64,000 bases of DNA from JABFRJ01 sp031374735 (GCA_031374735.1 JANMGQ010000134.1:38339-102338), one strand, 5' to 3'. Shown: positions 43,173 through 52,153, numbered from the stretch's first letter. Made by a program: numbers and translations. Notes: generated by a model from the sequence alone, not told the origin.

Positions 43173-43204
43173 CACTTGCCACCCTGCGCGTCCTTGCCCT
43201 TCGG

Positions 43205-43439
43205 ATTGACACCCTACCCCCTCAGCCGTACCACGGCATTCCCTTTGCTATAGAACGAGCCAGAAACAGCGCCATGCTGGAGAAGACCTTTTCGCCGGCC
43301 GAGATCGAGCCTCGGATTGCCCAAGCTTGGGAACAGGCCGAAGCGTTCAAGGCGCTGCGGCCAGACCGGGTCAATGCACCGGCCTATTCGATCGTCATTC
43401 CGCCGCCGAACGTGACTGGCTCCCTCCACTTGGGACATG
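43205..43439 (+). repeat. valS 5' direct repeat, right copy
   Basis: Second copy of the 235-bp segment, contiguous with the rest of valS. It provides valS with its promoter region and first 55 codons. Confidence 0.95.
43206..43234 (+). promoter_or_regulatory. valS promoter, right copy
   Basis: TTGACA at 43206-43211 and TACCAC after 17 bp. The alternative -10 at 43249-43254 is TATAGA, closer to consensus than in the left copy because of the substitution at 43252. Confidence 0.45.
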
Positions 43440-46048
43440 CGCTCGACAACACGATCCAGGATATCCTGTGCCGATTTGAGCGCATGCGCGGCAAGGACGT
43501 GCTCTGGCAGCCGGGCACCGATCACGCCGGCATCGCAACGCAGTTGGTCGTGCAGCGCAAGCTCGAAGAGCGGCAGATCAAGCGCGAAACGCTCGGGCGT
43601 GAAAAGTTCCTCGAAGAGGTCTGGAAGTGGAAGGCCGAGAGCGGCGGCACCATTGTCGGCCAGCTGAAGCGGCTGGGTGCGTCGTGCGATTGGTCGCGTG
43701 AGCGCTTCACGATGGACGAAGGCCTGTCAAAGGCCGTGTTGAAAGTGTTCGTCGACCTGCACGCGCAAGGGCTGATTTATAAGGACAAGCGGCTTGTGAA
43801 CTGGGACCCGGAGTTCCAGTCGGCCGTGTCAGATCTCGAAGTCGACATGGTCGAGACGACAGGACAGTTCAAATGGGCGGAAGGCGACACCGACAAAGAG
43901 GGCAACCCGAAGCCGCTCGATCTGGCAGCGCTCGGCAAGGTGCTCAACAAGAACCCGAACGGGCACCTGTATCATTTCCGCTATCCCCTGAAGGGCAAGA
44001 CCTTCAACGCGGCGGATGCCTCGACCTACATCGTCGTCGCGACCACGCGGCCAGAGACGATGCTCGGCGATACCGGCATTGCCGTGAACCCAGACGATGA
44101 GCGTTACAAGCCGCTCGTTGGCAAAGATGTCGTGCTGCCGCTGGTCGGGCGCGAGATCCCTGTTGTAGCGGATTCGTACGCCGACATGACCAAGGGCTCG
44201 GGCGCGGTGAAGATCACGCCGGCGCATGATTTCAACGACGCCGAAGTCGGCAAGCGCTGCAAGCTCGAGGTCATCAACATCCTCACCGAGCATGCGGCGC
44301 TGAACGATGCCGTGCCGGCTGCCTATCGCGGCATGAACCGCATTGATGCGCGCAAGAAAGTCGTTGCCGATCTGCACGCGCTCGGCCTCGTCGCGAAGGT
44401 CGAGGTCACCACACACGCCGTGCCGCACTCGCAACGCGGCGGCGCTGTCATCGAGCCATTCCTGACCGACCAGTGGTATGTCGATGCGGCGAAGCTGGCC
44501 GTGCCCGCGCTCGACGCTGTTCGCACGGGCAAGACGCGCTTCGTACCGGAGAAGTATGCGGATGATTATTTCCGCTGGCTCGAAAAGATCCAGCCCTGGT
44601 GCATCTCGCGCCAGCTGTGGTGGGGCCATCAGATCCCGGCCTGGTATGGGCCGGACAGGCACATCTTCGTCGCCTACGACGAGGCCGGTGCGAAAGCGCA
44701 GGCGAAGAAGCACTACGGCAAAGATGTTGCGCTGATGCGCGACCCCGACGTCCTTGACACCTGGTTCTCGTCGGGTCTGTGGGCGTTCTCGACCTTCGGC
44801 TGGCCGGAAAAGACGCCGGAGCTGGCGAAATTCTACCCGACTTCGTGCCTCGTCACCGGCTTCGACATCATCTTCTTCTGGGTCGCGCGCATGATGATGC
44901 AGTCAATCCCCTTCATGGGCGATGTGCCCTTCAAGGACGTCTTCATTCACGGCCTCATTCTCGATGAGAAGGGGCAGAAAATGTCGAAGACAAAGGGCAA
45001 CTCGATCGACCCGCTCGTCATCATCGACAAGTACGGCGCCGACGCCCTGCGCATCGCCTTGACCAGTCAAACCGCGCAGGGCCGCAACATCCGCGCGTCG
45101 GAAAAGCGCGTCGAAGGCTATCGCAACTTCGCGACGAAGCTTTGGAATGCGGCGCGCTTTGCCGAGATGAACGAGTGCGTGCGCCAGCGCGACTTCAAGC
45201 CCGACAAGGTCAAGCAGACGCTGAACAAGTGGATCACGGGCGAGACCCAGCGCGCGGCGCAGGCCACCACGCAGGCCATCCTCGACTATAAATTCAACGA
45301 CGCCTCCGGCGCGATCTATGACTTCACCTGGGGCACGTTCTGCGACTGGTATCTGGAACTCGCCAAGCCGATCTTTGCTGGCGACGACGAGGCTGCAAAA
45401 CTCGAAACGCGCGCGACAACCGCGTGGGTGCTCGACCAGATCCTGAAGCTGCTGCACCCCTTCATGCCGTTCATCACGGAGGAGCTTTGGGGCCGGCTGG
45501 TGGAAGTTGGCGTGGAGCGTCAATCGCTGTTGTGTCTCTCGCAGTGGCCGGAGCTGAAAGGCTTGGTGCACGAGAAATCCGACGATGAGATCGGTTGGCT
45601 CGTGTCGCTGATCTCCGAAGTGCGCTCTGTGCGGTCAGAGATGAACGTCGCGCCAAGCATAAAGGTGCCGCTGCTGCTGGTCGGCGCGTCCGCTGAGACC
45701 AAAACGCGCGTGCAACGCCACGAGGAAACGATCCAGCGTATGGCGCGAGCCGATGCGATCCGCTTCGAGACGGCGCCGCCCAAGGGCTCGGCGCAGATGG
45801 TCGTGGCCGAGACGACGGTGTGCCTGCCGCTCGCGGGCGTCATCGACATGGCCACTGAATTGGCGCGCCTGCAGAAGGGCATCGCCGCCGTCGACAGCGA
45901 CCTCGCCAAGATGGACGCCAAGCTCAACAATCCCGCGTTCATGAGCCGCGCCGCGCCGGAGGCGATCGAAGAGTCGCAGGAACGCAAAGCGGAGTTGACC
46001 GGACAGCGCGCGAAGTTAATGGCAGCGGTGAAGCGCATCGCGGATTAG
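43274..46048 (+). CDS. valS: Valyl-tRNA synthetase
   Basis: A complete 924-residue class Ia aminoacyl-tRNA synthetase charging tRNA-Val. HLGH (52-55) is the HIGH motif and KMSKT (569-573) the KMSKS motif. The editing (CP1) domain (TTRPETMLGDTGIAVNPDD), the anticodon-binding domain and the C-terminal coiled coil (about 860-920, ELARLQKGIAAVDSDLAK) are present. Length is usual for the family. Its first 55 codons lie in the duplicated segment, so the gene was restored after cassette insertion. The native upstream DNA is now separated by 2.4 kb. Confidence 0.97.
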   Translation: MLEKTFSPAEIEPRIAQAWEQAEAFKALRPDRVNAPAYSIVIPPPNVTGSLHLGHALDNTIQDILCRFERMRGKDVLWQPGTDHAGIATQLVVQRKLEERQIKRETLGREKFLEEVWKWKAESGGTIVGQLKRLGASCDWSRERFTMDEGLSKAVLKVFVDLHAQGLIYKDKRLVNWDPEFQSAVSDLEVDMVETTGQFKWAEGDTDKEGNPKPLDLAALGKVLNKNPNGHLYHFRYPLKGKTFNAADASTYIVVATTRPETMLGDTGIAVNPDDERYKPLVGKDVVLPLVGREIPVVADSYADMTKGSGAVKITPAHDFNDAEVGKRCKLEVINILTEHAALNDAVPAAYRGMNRIDARKKVVADLHALGLVAKVEVTTHAVPHSQRGGAVIEPFLTDQWYVDAAKLAVPALDAVRTGKTRFVPEKYADDYFRWLEKIQPWCISRQLWWGHQIPAWYGPDRHIFVAYDEAGAKAQAKKHYGKDVALMRDPDVLDTWFSSGLWAFSTFGWPEKTPELAKFYPTSCLVTGFDIIFFWVARMMMQSIPFMGDVPFKDVFIHGLILDEKGQKMSKTKGNSIDPLVIIDKYGADALRIALTSQTAQGRNIRASEKRVEGYRNFATKLWNAARFAEMNECVRQRDFKPDKVKQTLNKWITGETQRAAQATTQAILDYKFNDASGAIYDFTWGTFCDWYLELAKPIFAGDDEAAKLETRATTAWVLDQILKLLHPFMPFITEELWGRLVEVGVERQSLLCLSQWPELKGLVHEKSDDEIGWLVSLISEVRSVRSEMNVAPSIKVPLLLVGASAETKTRVQRHEETIQRMARADAIRFETAPPKGSAQMVVAETTVCLPLAGVIDMATELARLQKGIAAVDSDLAKMDAKLNNPAFMSRAAPEAIEESQERKAELTGQRAKLMAAVKRIAD

Positions 46049-46159
46049 CCCGCTGCCCCCGCCGAGCCGCAAGTTGCCGATTACGTCATGTTGCGGATCG
46101 GCTCGACTTGGTGCTGGCGTCCGCCGCGGCCGGGCAACGGCTGATCAAGGCGACACGAC

Positions 46160-46762
46160 ATGCAAGACGAGCCGAACACGCGGGTTGCAGCGAGCAAGCC
46201 AATCGCCAATCCTTCATGGATCGTGAGGGTGTTTCGGCCGCTCGCGTATCTGTGGCTCTGGGCGCTCGGCTGGCGGCTCGAAGGCGAAATGCCGGATCTG
46301 CCGAAGTTCGTGCTGGTTGCCGCGCCGCATACGTCCAATTGGGATCTGCCGAACGTGCTTGCGGCGGGGCTGCATTTCGGCCTGCGCATTCATTGGATGG
46401 GCAAGACATCGATCTTCAAATGGCCGTTTGGCGGGCTGATGCGCTGGCTCGGCGGCATTCCGATTGATCGCAGCAAGGCCAACAATTCCGTCATGCAGAT
46501 GGCTGAGGAATTCACCAAACGCGACACGCTCTATCTCACCATTGCGCCAGCCGGGACGCGCAGGCAGGCGCTCGAATGGAAGTCAGGCTTTTACCACATC
46601 GCGCATCAGGCAAAGGTGCCGCTCGTGTTCGGCTTCATGGACTACAAGAACAAGTCCGTCGGCATCAAAGGCATGATGCACACGACCGGCGACTATCAGG
46701 CCGACCTCGCCAAGATCATGGCCGTCTATGCCGACATTCAAGGCAAGAATCCGCATAAGTGA
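46160..46762 (+). CDS. 1-acyl-glycerol-3-phosphate acyltransferase (PlsC-like)
   Basis: A 200-residue membrane-associated acyltransferase. HTSNWD (about 57-62) is the HxxxxD catalytic motif; GGIPIDRSKANNSV provides motif III; IAPAGTR corresponds to motif II (usual FPEGTRS) in diverged form. It probably acylates lysophosphatidic acid or a related lipid. Start at 46160 after CGACACGACATGC; no strong ribosome-binding site. It lies 111 bp after valS on the same strand. Confidence 0.85.
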   Translation: MQDEPNTRVAASKPIANPSWIVRVFRPLAYLWLWALGWRLEGEMPDLPKFVLVAAPHTSNWDLPNVLAAGLHFGLRIHWMGKTSIFKWPFGGLMRWLGGIPIDRSKANNSVMQMAEEFTKRDTLYLTIAPAGTRRQALEWKSGFYHIAHQAKVPLVFGFMDYKNKSVGIKGMMHTTGDYQADLAKIMAVYADIQGKNPHK

Positions 46763-46837
46763 CGGCGGCTTGCCGAGGCGCACCTCTGCGTGCCCACGGT
46801 TGCCCCGCTCCGAGCCGTGACCGAACGCCTGTCCGCC

Positions 46838-47338
46838 TCACATTCGCACGACGGCGCCGGCAATCGAGCGAGGACGTGACCGCACCGCGCCGCCGTCATT
46901 GCCCGACAGCACGATCCATTGGCCATTGGCCGATTTGCCGACAATCTCACCAACGTGATGGCGCCAGACGACAACGGCACCGACTTGCGGCGATGCGGGG
47001 CTGCCATAGCGGCTCCAGTTCCAGGCGAGGTTCATCTCGGGTCCGCCGCCGCGACGCGTGCGCATGTACCAACCGCACCAGGCCGAGGGGCGAGGACCTA
47101 CGCCTGATGACGAGGGCGTCGAGCGGGTTTCGCCCCCACTGCTTGCACCACGGCCGGTTGCGCCGCGGTTGGCCGTGCCGCGCTTTCCGGTGCGCGTGGC
47201 GACTGGCTCGGGCTTCTGGAAAGCAGCGCTAAGCCAATCGCCGGCAGGTTGCCAAGACCGGTTGGCCGTTGCCGGCGCTATGCTCATGAGCGCGAAAAGC
47301 GTGACGGCGAGTGCCGCAAGGCGGGCTGGACGTGACAT
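46838..47338 (-). CDS. Secreted CHAP/NlpC-like protein
   Basis: A 166-residue secreted protein. Signal peptide: ARLAALAVTLFALMSIAPAT. After a low-complexity Ser/Gly/Arg segment (about 50-82), RPSAWCGWYMRTR presents a probable catalytic Cys (about 92), and VVVWRHHVGEIVGK a His pair (about 127). SGNDGGAVRSRPRSI ends the domain. This is the TIGR02594/CHAP-like pattern of small alphaproteobacterial cell-wall proteins, probably a peptidase or amidase on peptidoglycan; activity is not proven. Confidence 0.72.
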   Translation of the reverse strand: MSRPARLAALAVTLFALMSIAPATANRSWQPAGDWLSAAFQKPEPVATRTGKRGTANRGATGRGASSGGETRSTPSSSGVGPRPSAWCGWYMRTRRGGGPEMNLAWNWSRYGSPASPQVGAVVVWRHHVGEIVGKSANGQWIVLSGNDGGAVRSRPRSIAGAVVRM

Positions 47339-47449
47339 GAGTGCCCCTGCAAGTCGGAGGTTGAGGGGCGCGGATGCATCAAAATGGGCCAGGCGTTAAT
47401 GCTGGATTGCAGATATCGTTAACGGAGGGCGCGGCGGGTTGGCCGTGAC

Positions 47450-49810
47450 ATGGCCGTTGCTGCTGTCAACCCTTCCCCAAGCTTCAACCTCCTGATAGAC
47501 CGCAGCAAATTCTGTTCGGGTGCATCAACCGGTGCTTTGCCCGCGTTCGTCAGCCCGGTCCTTGAAATGCCACCCGTCCCAGCAGCGACTTCCCCCTACG
47601 TCGATACCGGAGTGCGCACGCTGCGCCCGACGCCCGATGTCGTGCCGCCGGGTACGAAGCCTTTGTTTTCGTACCGGAAATACTGGGCGCAGCGGTTCGG
47701 GACCGCGCCCTATCTGCCCATGAGCCGGGCCGAGATGGATCTGCTCGGCTGGGACAGTTGCGATATCATCATTGCGACGGGCGATGCCTACATCGACCAC
47801 CCGAGCTTCGGCATGGCCATCATCGGCCGGCTGCTGGAGCGCCAGGGTTTCCGCGTGGGCATCATCGCGCAGCCCGATTGGCAGAACGCCGACGCGTTCA
47901 AGGCGCTCGGACGGCCGAACCTGTTCTTCGGCATCACCGGCGGCAACATGGACTCGATGGTGAACCGCTACACCTCGGACCGCAAAATCCGCCACAACGA
48001 CAGCTACACGCCCAACAACGAGGGCGGCAAACGCCCCGATCGCTCGGTCATTGTGTACGCGCAACGCTGCCGTGAGGCCTACCCCGACGCCACCATCGTG
48101 CTTGGCGGCATCGAAAGTTCGCTGCGCCGCATCGCGCATTACGACTATTGGTCGGACAAGGTGCGCCGTTCCGTGCTGGTCGATGCCAAGGCCGACATTC
48201 TGCTGTTTGGTAACGCCGAGCGCGCCGTGGTCGAGGTCGCCCACCGCCTCGCCAAGGGTGACGACATCGCCGATATGGATGACATCCGCGGCGCCGCGCT
48301 GATGAAGAAGTCCGTGCCGGATGATTACACCGTTCTGCATGCCGACGACGTCGAGAGCGTCGACGAAGGCGCGCGACAGCTCAAGAACACGCGCGCCGTT
48401 GTGCGGCTGCCGGACTACGACGTTGTTGCGAAAGACAGCGAGTCTTACGCGCGCGCCTCCCGCGTGCTGCATCGCGAGAGCAATCCCGGCAATGCGCGTC
48501 CGCTGGTGCAGAAACACGGCGACCGGGAATTGTGGGTGACGCAACCGCCCATTCCGCTGACCACGGAAGAAATGGACGGCGTCTACGAACTGCCCTACGC
48601 GCGCGGTCCGCACCCGAGCTATGGCGACGCGAAAATCCCGGCCTGGGAGATGATCAAGACGTCGGTGACGATCATGCGCGGCTGCTTTGGCGGCTGCACC
48701 TTCTGCTCCATCACCGAGCACGAAGGCCGCATCATCCAGAACCGCTCGGAAGACAGCGTCCTGCGCGAAATCGAGCAGATTCGCGACAAGACCGAGGGCT
48801 TCAACGGCTATATCTCAGACATCGGCGGACCGACCGCCAACATGTACCGCATGGCCTGCAAAGACGAGCGCATCGAAAAATCCTGCCGCCGCCTGTCGTG
48901 CGTCTATCCCGGCGTGTGCGAGAACCTCAATACGTCGCACGAGGCGCTGATTTCGCTGTATCGCAAGGCCAGAGAACTGCCCGGCATCAAGAAGGTGATG
49001 GTTGCCTCCGGCGTCCGCTACGACCTCGCCATCAAGAGCCCGACCTACGTCAAGGAACTCGTCACCCACCACGTCGGCGGCTATCTGAAAATCGCGCCAG
49101 AGCATGTCGAGGACGGCCCGCTGTCCAAGATGATGAAGCCGGGCGTCGGCGCTTATGATCGTTTCCGCCAGCTGTTCGATGCGGCGGCGAAAGAGGCGGG
49201 CAAAGAGTATTTCCTCATCCCCTACTTCATCGCGGCGCATCCCGGCACGACGGACGAAGACATGCTGCAGCTTGCGCTGTGGCTGAAGAAGAACAAATAC
49301 CGCGCTGATCAGGTTCAAACCTTCCTGCCCTCGCCCATGGCGCTGGCCACCGCCATGTATCACTCTGGCAAGAACCCGCTGAAGGCCGTCCGTCGCGGCG
49401 GCTCAGAAGAGGTCGAGACGGTGCGCGGCCTGAAACAGCGCCGCCTGCACAAGGCGTTCCTGCGCTATCACGACGCCGAGAATTGGCCGCTGCTGCGCGA
49501 CGCGCTGAAAGCCATGGGCCGCGCCGATCTGATCGGGCCGGGCAAGCACCAGTTGGTGCCGACGTGGCAGCCGGTCGGCACAGGTTTGGGCGGCGGCGAA
49601 GGCAAGCGCACCGGCCGCAAACATGGCGTGCAGACGTTCACGACCAAGGGCGTTCCGGTGCTGGATTCAACGGGGCGGAAGAGCGGTTTTGGCGCGGGGG
49701 TCGGTGCGGGCGCGAAAGTGGATCAAGGCTGGGCCAAGGGTGGGCATGGCGTTGTGGAGGGACGTGGCGGCGCGGGGGCTGGCCGGAACAAGCCGCGCGG
49801 GAAGAAGTGA
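47450..49810 (+). CDS. YgiQ-family radical SAM protein
   Basis: A 786-residue radical SAM protein. An N-terminal B12-binding-like domain (about 95-330, CDIIIATGDAYIDHPSFGMA) precedes the radical SAM core; the 4Fe-4S site is CFGGCTFC with Cys412, Cys416 and Cys419. The YgiQ-type C-terminal domain (VQTFLPSPMALATAMYHSGK) and a Gly/Lys-rich tail end the protein. Function of YgiQ is unknown. The first 50 residues look unconserved, and the ATG at 47567 could be the true start. It overlaps the NUDIX gene by one base. Confidence 0.9.
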   Translation: MAVAAVNPSPSFNLLIDRSKFCSGASTGALPAFVSPVLEMPPVPAATSPYVDTGVRTLRPTPDVVPPGTKPLFSYRKYWAQRFGTAPYLPMSRAEMDLLGWDSCDIIIATGDAYIDHPSFGMAIIGRLLERQGFRVGIIAQPDWQNADAFKALGRPNLFFGITGGNMDSMVNRYTSDRKIRHNDSYTPNNEGGKRPDRSVIVYAQRCREAYPDATIVLGGIESSLRRIAHYDYWSDKVRRSVLVDAKADILLFGNAERAVVEVAHRLAKGDDIADMDDIRGAALMKKSVPDDYTVLHADDVESVDEGARQLKNTRAVVRLPDYDVVAKDSESYARASRVLHRESNPGNARPLVQKHGDRELWVTQPPIPLTTEEMDGVYELPYARGPHPSYGDAKIPAWEMIKTSVTIMRGCFGGCTFCSITEHEGRIIQNRSEDSVLREIEQIRDKTEGFNGYISDIGGPTANMYRMACKDERIEKSCRRLSCVYPGVCENLNTSHEALISLYRKARELPGIKKVMVASGVRYDLAIKSPTYVKELVTHHVGGYLKIAPEHVEDGPLSKMMKPGVGAYDRFRQLFDAAAKEAGKEYFLIPYFIAAHPGTTDEDMLQLALWLKKNKYRADQVQTFLPSPMALATAMYHSGKNPLKAVRRGGSEEVETVRGLKQRRLHKAFLRYHDAENWPLLRDALKAMGRADLIGPGKHQLVPTWQPVGTGLGGGEGKRTGRKHGVQTFTTKGVPVLDSTGRKSGFGAGVGAGAKVDQGWAKGGHGVVEGRGGAGAGRNKPRGKK

Positions 49811-50226
49811 TGACGACGTCGCTGTCGGATGCGGAATACTTCGCGCACATCGCTCGAAAGATATCGAGCGCAGGGTGCATCATTCGAGATGATGCCGGCC
49901 GTCTTCTAGTGGCCAATCCGACGTACAAGCCCGGCTGGGAAGTGCCAGGCGGCGTTTGCGAAGCCGGCGAAGCGCCACGCGCAACCGCGACACGTGAGGT
50001 TCGCGAAGAACTCGGGCTGTATCTCAAGATTGGGCGCGCATTGTGCGTTGACCATACGACTGGAATAGAATCACAGCCCGACGCGCTGCATTTCCTGTTC
50101 GATGGCGGCGTTGTGTCGGACGGTACGATTGGCGCGTTCAGGCTACCGCCAGATGAGCTGTCCGTCCGCATACCGCGCCATCCGGTATCCAATCGCTGCC
50201 ATCAGATGATCCAGCGGCGCCGCTGA
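49810..50226 (+). CDS. NUDIX hydrolase, C-terminus replaced by IS remnant
   Basis: A 138-residue NUDIX protein. The Nudix box GGVCEAGEAPRATATREVRE followed by ELGL is intact (residues 51-74). Family-like sequence continues to about residue 118 (FRLPPDELS). The last 20 residues (RIPRHPVSNRCHQMIQRRR) come from antisense insertion-sequence DNA, so the normal C-terminal helices are missing. It may still fold, but this is probably a damaged gene. It overlaps the stop of the radical SAM gene as TGATG. Confidence 0.75.
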   Translation: MTTSLSDAEYFAHIARKISSAGCIIRDDAGRLLVANPTYKPGWEVPGGVCEAGEAPRATATREVREELGLYLKIGRALCVDHTTGIESQPDALHFLFDGGVVSDGTIGAFRLPPDELSVRIPRHPVSNRCHQMIQRRR

Positions 50227-50377
50227 GCACCGCGAGCAGCACCAGCAACAGGATCTCGACCAGCGGATAGTCGACTTTCCCGCTCTGGCGCGGATCTTCG
50301 ATGGGTTCGAAATGCTCCATCCAGCCAACAACTTGGTCGTATGCTTGATCGGCCTTCGCCTGCGCCGTCGCTGCCAT
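50214..50377 (-). pseudogene. ISAs1-family transposase, N-terminal fragment
   Basis: About 55 codons starting MAATAQAKADQAYDQVVGWM with HFEPIEDPRQSGKVDYPLVE and ILLLVLLAVLSGA. This is the DDE_Tnp_1-associated N-terminal domain of ISAs1-family transposases. The frame breaks after LSGAAG and no catalytic domain follows. The remnant replaced the 3' end of the NUDIX gene. Confidence 0.7.
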
Positions 50378-50573
50378 CGCCGTGCTCCCCTCGAATCAGA
50401 GAACACGGACAGATTCAGCATTCGTGCGCGAAGTCCACCAGAGTTACATGCGATTGCCCTGCCCAACGCGCGACAACCTGACCTGCGGCTTGACCAATCG
50501 CGGGAACCGGACGTTTCTATGCTAGGGTGGCGCAGCGCGTCACCCAGCACGGCGTATTTTACCAGGTTCGTCC

Positions 50574-51665
50574 ATGGCCTCAGTTACCCTCGACGGCGTG
50601 CGGAAAGTCTACCCCGGCGGGGTCGAAGCCGTAAAAGGCATTTCGCTGATCGTTCCCAACGGCTCGTTTACGGTCCTGCTCGGCCCGTCCGGCTGCGGGA
50701 AGTCCACGCTGTTGCGCATGATCGCCGGGTTGGAGACCATCAGCGGCGGCACGTGCAAAATTTCAGACAAAGTCGTCAACGAGGTGGAACCATCAGACCG
50801 CGACATCGCCATGGTGTTCCAGAACTACGCGCTCTATCCGCATATGTCCGTGTACGACAACATGGCCTACGGCCTGCGCAACCGCAAAACACCTGAGCCC
50901 GAAATCAAGCGGCGCGTCGATGAAGCCGCGAAGATGCTGGCCATCGGCGATTATCTCGATCGCAAACCGCGCGCGCTTTCGGGCGGACAGCGCCAGCGCG
51001 TCGCCATGGGCCGTGCCATCGTGCGCGAGCCGCAGGTGTTTCTCTTCGACGAACCACTTTCAAACCTCGACGCCAAGCTGCGCGTGACGATGCGCTTGGA
51101 AATCCGCCGCCTGCACAATCGCCTGAAGGCGACCAGCATCTTCGTCACGCACGATCAGGTCGAAGCGATGACGCTTGCCGATCAGGTCGTGGTCATGAAC
51201 GGAGGCCGCATCGAGCAGGTGGACAAGCCGACCGAGGTGTATCGCCGCCCCGCCTCGACGTTTGTTGCGACCTTCATCGGCTCGCCCGCCATGAACCTGA
51301 TGCCCGGGAAAGTGATCGCAGCGGGCATGGTTGAGACGGCCGGCGGCAAGCTTGCCTTTGAGGCATCAAAACTGGCCGCCTCGGTTGGACAAGATGTGCA
51401 GGTCGGCGTGCGCCCGGAAGACCTGCAGTATGTGCCACCCGAGCAAGCGGCAACGGCCGACATGAACGGCCTCGGCTTCGACGGCGAGTTCGTCGAAGAG
51501 CTCGGCGCCACGCGCTTGTTCCACGGTCTGTCTGGCAACGTGCCGCTGGTCGTGTCCGTCGCCGCCTCGGCGCTGTCGGAGCCAAAGGCGGGCGCGCGGT
51601 TGATCGCCGATGTTGATGCCGTGCATCTGTTCGACCCATCGACGGGCAAAAGTTTGCGGCGGTGA
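50574..51665 (+). CDS. ugpC: ABC transporter ATPase, UgpC/MalK type
   Basis: A 363-residue ABC ATPase for sugars or glycerol-3-phosphate. Walker A GPSGCGKST, signature LSGGQRQRVAMGRAIV, Walker B VFLFDEPLSNLDAKLR and the H-loop VTHDQVEAMTLAD are all present. A C-terminal TOBE/regulatory domain spans about 240-360. No permease or binding-protein genes are adjacent, so it is an orphan ATPase that may serve several importers encoded elsewhere. Start at ATG 50574. Confidence 0.9.
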   Translation: MASVTLDGVRKVYPGGVEAVKGISLIVPNGSFTVLLGPSGCGKSTLLRMIAGLETISGGTCKISDKVVNEVEPSDRDIAMVFQNYALYPHMSVYDNMAYGLRNRKTPEPEIKRRVDEAAKMLAIGDYLDRKPRALSGGQRQRVAMGRAIVREPQVFLFDEPLSNLDAKLRVTMRLEIRRLHNRLKATSIFVTHDQVEAMTLADQVVVMNGGRIEQVDKPTEVYRRPASTFVATFIGSPAMNLMPGKVIAAGMVETAGGKLAFEASKLAASVGQDVQVGVRPEDLQYVPPEQAATADMNGLGFDGEFVEELGATRLFHGLSGNVPLVVSVAASALSEPKAGARLIADVDAVHLFDPSTGKSLRR

Positions 51666-51693
51666 GGGTTCGAGGGCAGATGGGCAAAGCTCC

Positions 51694-51720
51694 CTCTCCC
51701 CGTTTCTTCACGGGGAGAGG
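51694..51720. terminator. Hairpin after ugpC
   Basis: CCTCTCCCCGT and ACGGGGAGAGG-type arms around a TTCTTC loop. It lies 30 bp past the stop of the ATPase gene. It belongs to a dispersed palindrome type seen in many alphaproteobacterial gaps; it may end transcription, but no T run follows. Confidence 0.5.
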
Positions 51721-52003
51721 GTTAGGGTAAGGGCGGCATACCCACAGCTGATGATTGAACAACTGGCAAAACGTTGATTGTGTGCCAGCGGATCGATTTC
51801 CGACACGGCATGCGGCCGCCCCTCTCCTGTAACTAGCTGCAGCGCAGCACGAATGCTGCATCGCAAAAATCGCCGCTGCGCGGCAGCTTGTTTCATAGAT
51901 CAAGGTGTGCGCCGCACATGGGAACTCACCCCGGCCCTCTCCGTGCAAGAACGGGGGAGAGGGAGCAGGACCGTATTCACACGATTGCCCCGGGGCTGAT
52001 CTC

Positions 52004-52095
52004 AAGGCGATCGCATGAACCGTCATCCCTCACACGTGCGGCCCCTTTCGGCCGCACGTGTGCGGGATGACGAGGTCTTTGTTCATGCGATCGCC
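52004..52095. repeat. Nested large palindrome
   Basis: An outer pair GGCGATCGCATGAAC and GTTCATGCGATCGCC encloses an inner pair (52020-52044 and 52048-52073 approximately) CACACGTGCGGCC / GGCCGCACGTGTG, with ATCCC/GGGAT extensions. The loop is CCTTTC-like. A related palindrome is at 58562-58609. Confidence 0.75.
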
Positions 52096-52153
52096 CTGGG
52101 GCTGATCTGCGTGGCAGTGGACCAGCCGTCTGCGCAGGCTTATAGATTGCCTT

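Larger units (their letters stand above)
40805..43204 (+). mobile_element. 2,400-bp ATPase/DUF4276 cassette inserted at the start of valS
   Basis: The unit consists of one 235-bp copy of the valS 5' region plus 2,165 bp of unique DNA carrying the ATPase and DUF4276 genes. The second copy of the valS segment begins exactly 2,400 bp after the first. Insertion left a complete valS downstream. No integrase, transposase or terminal inverted repeat is visible inside. Recombination within shared valS sequence is the simplest route; a specific mechanism is not shown. Base composition of the ATPase 5' part is lower in GC (31/60 and 30/60 in two adjacent 60-base stretches) than a valS sample (36/60). 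Confidence 0.75.
51666..52153. other. 488-bp gap rich in repeats
   Basis: No gene seen. It holds CTCTCCCCGT/ACGGGGAGAG-type palindromes (51694-51719 and a related pair at 51923-51963) and the large palindrome described separately. Confidence 0.6.

Noticed and set aside
47525..48721. 398-codon antisense frame inside the YgiQ-type gene
   Set aside because: His/Arg/Val-rich antisense shadow; the plus-strand gene has clear catalytic motifs.
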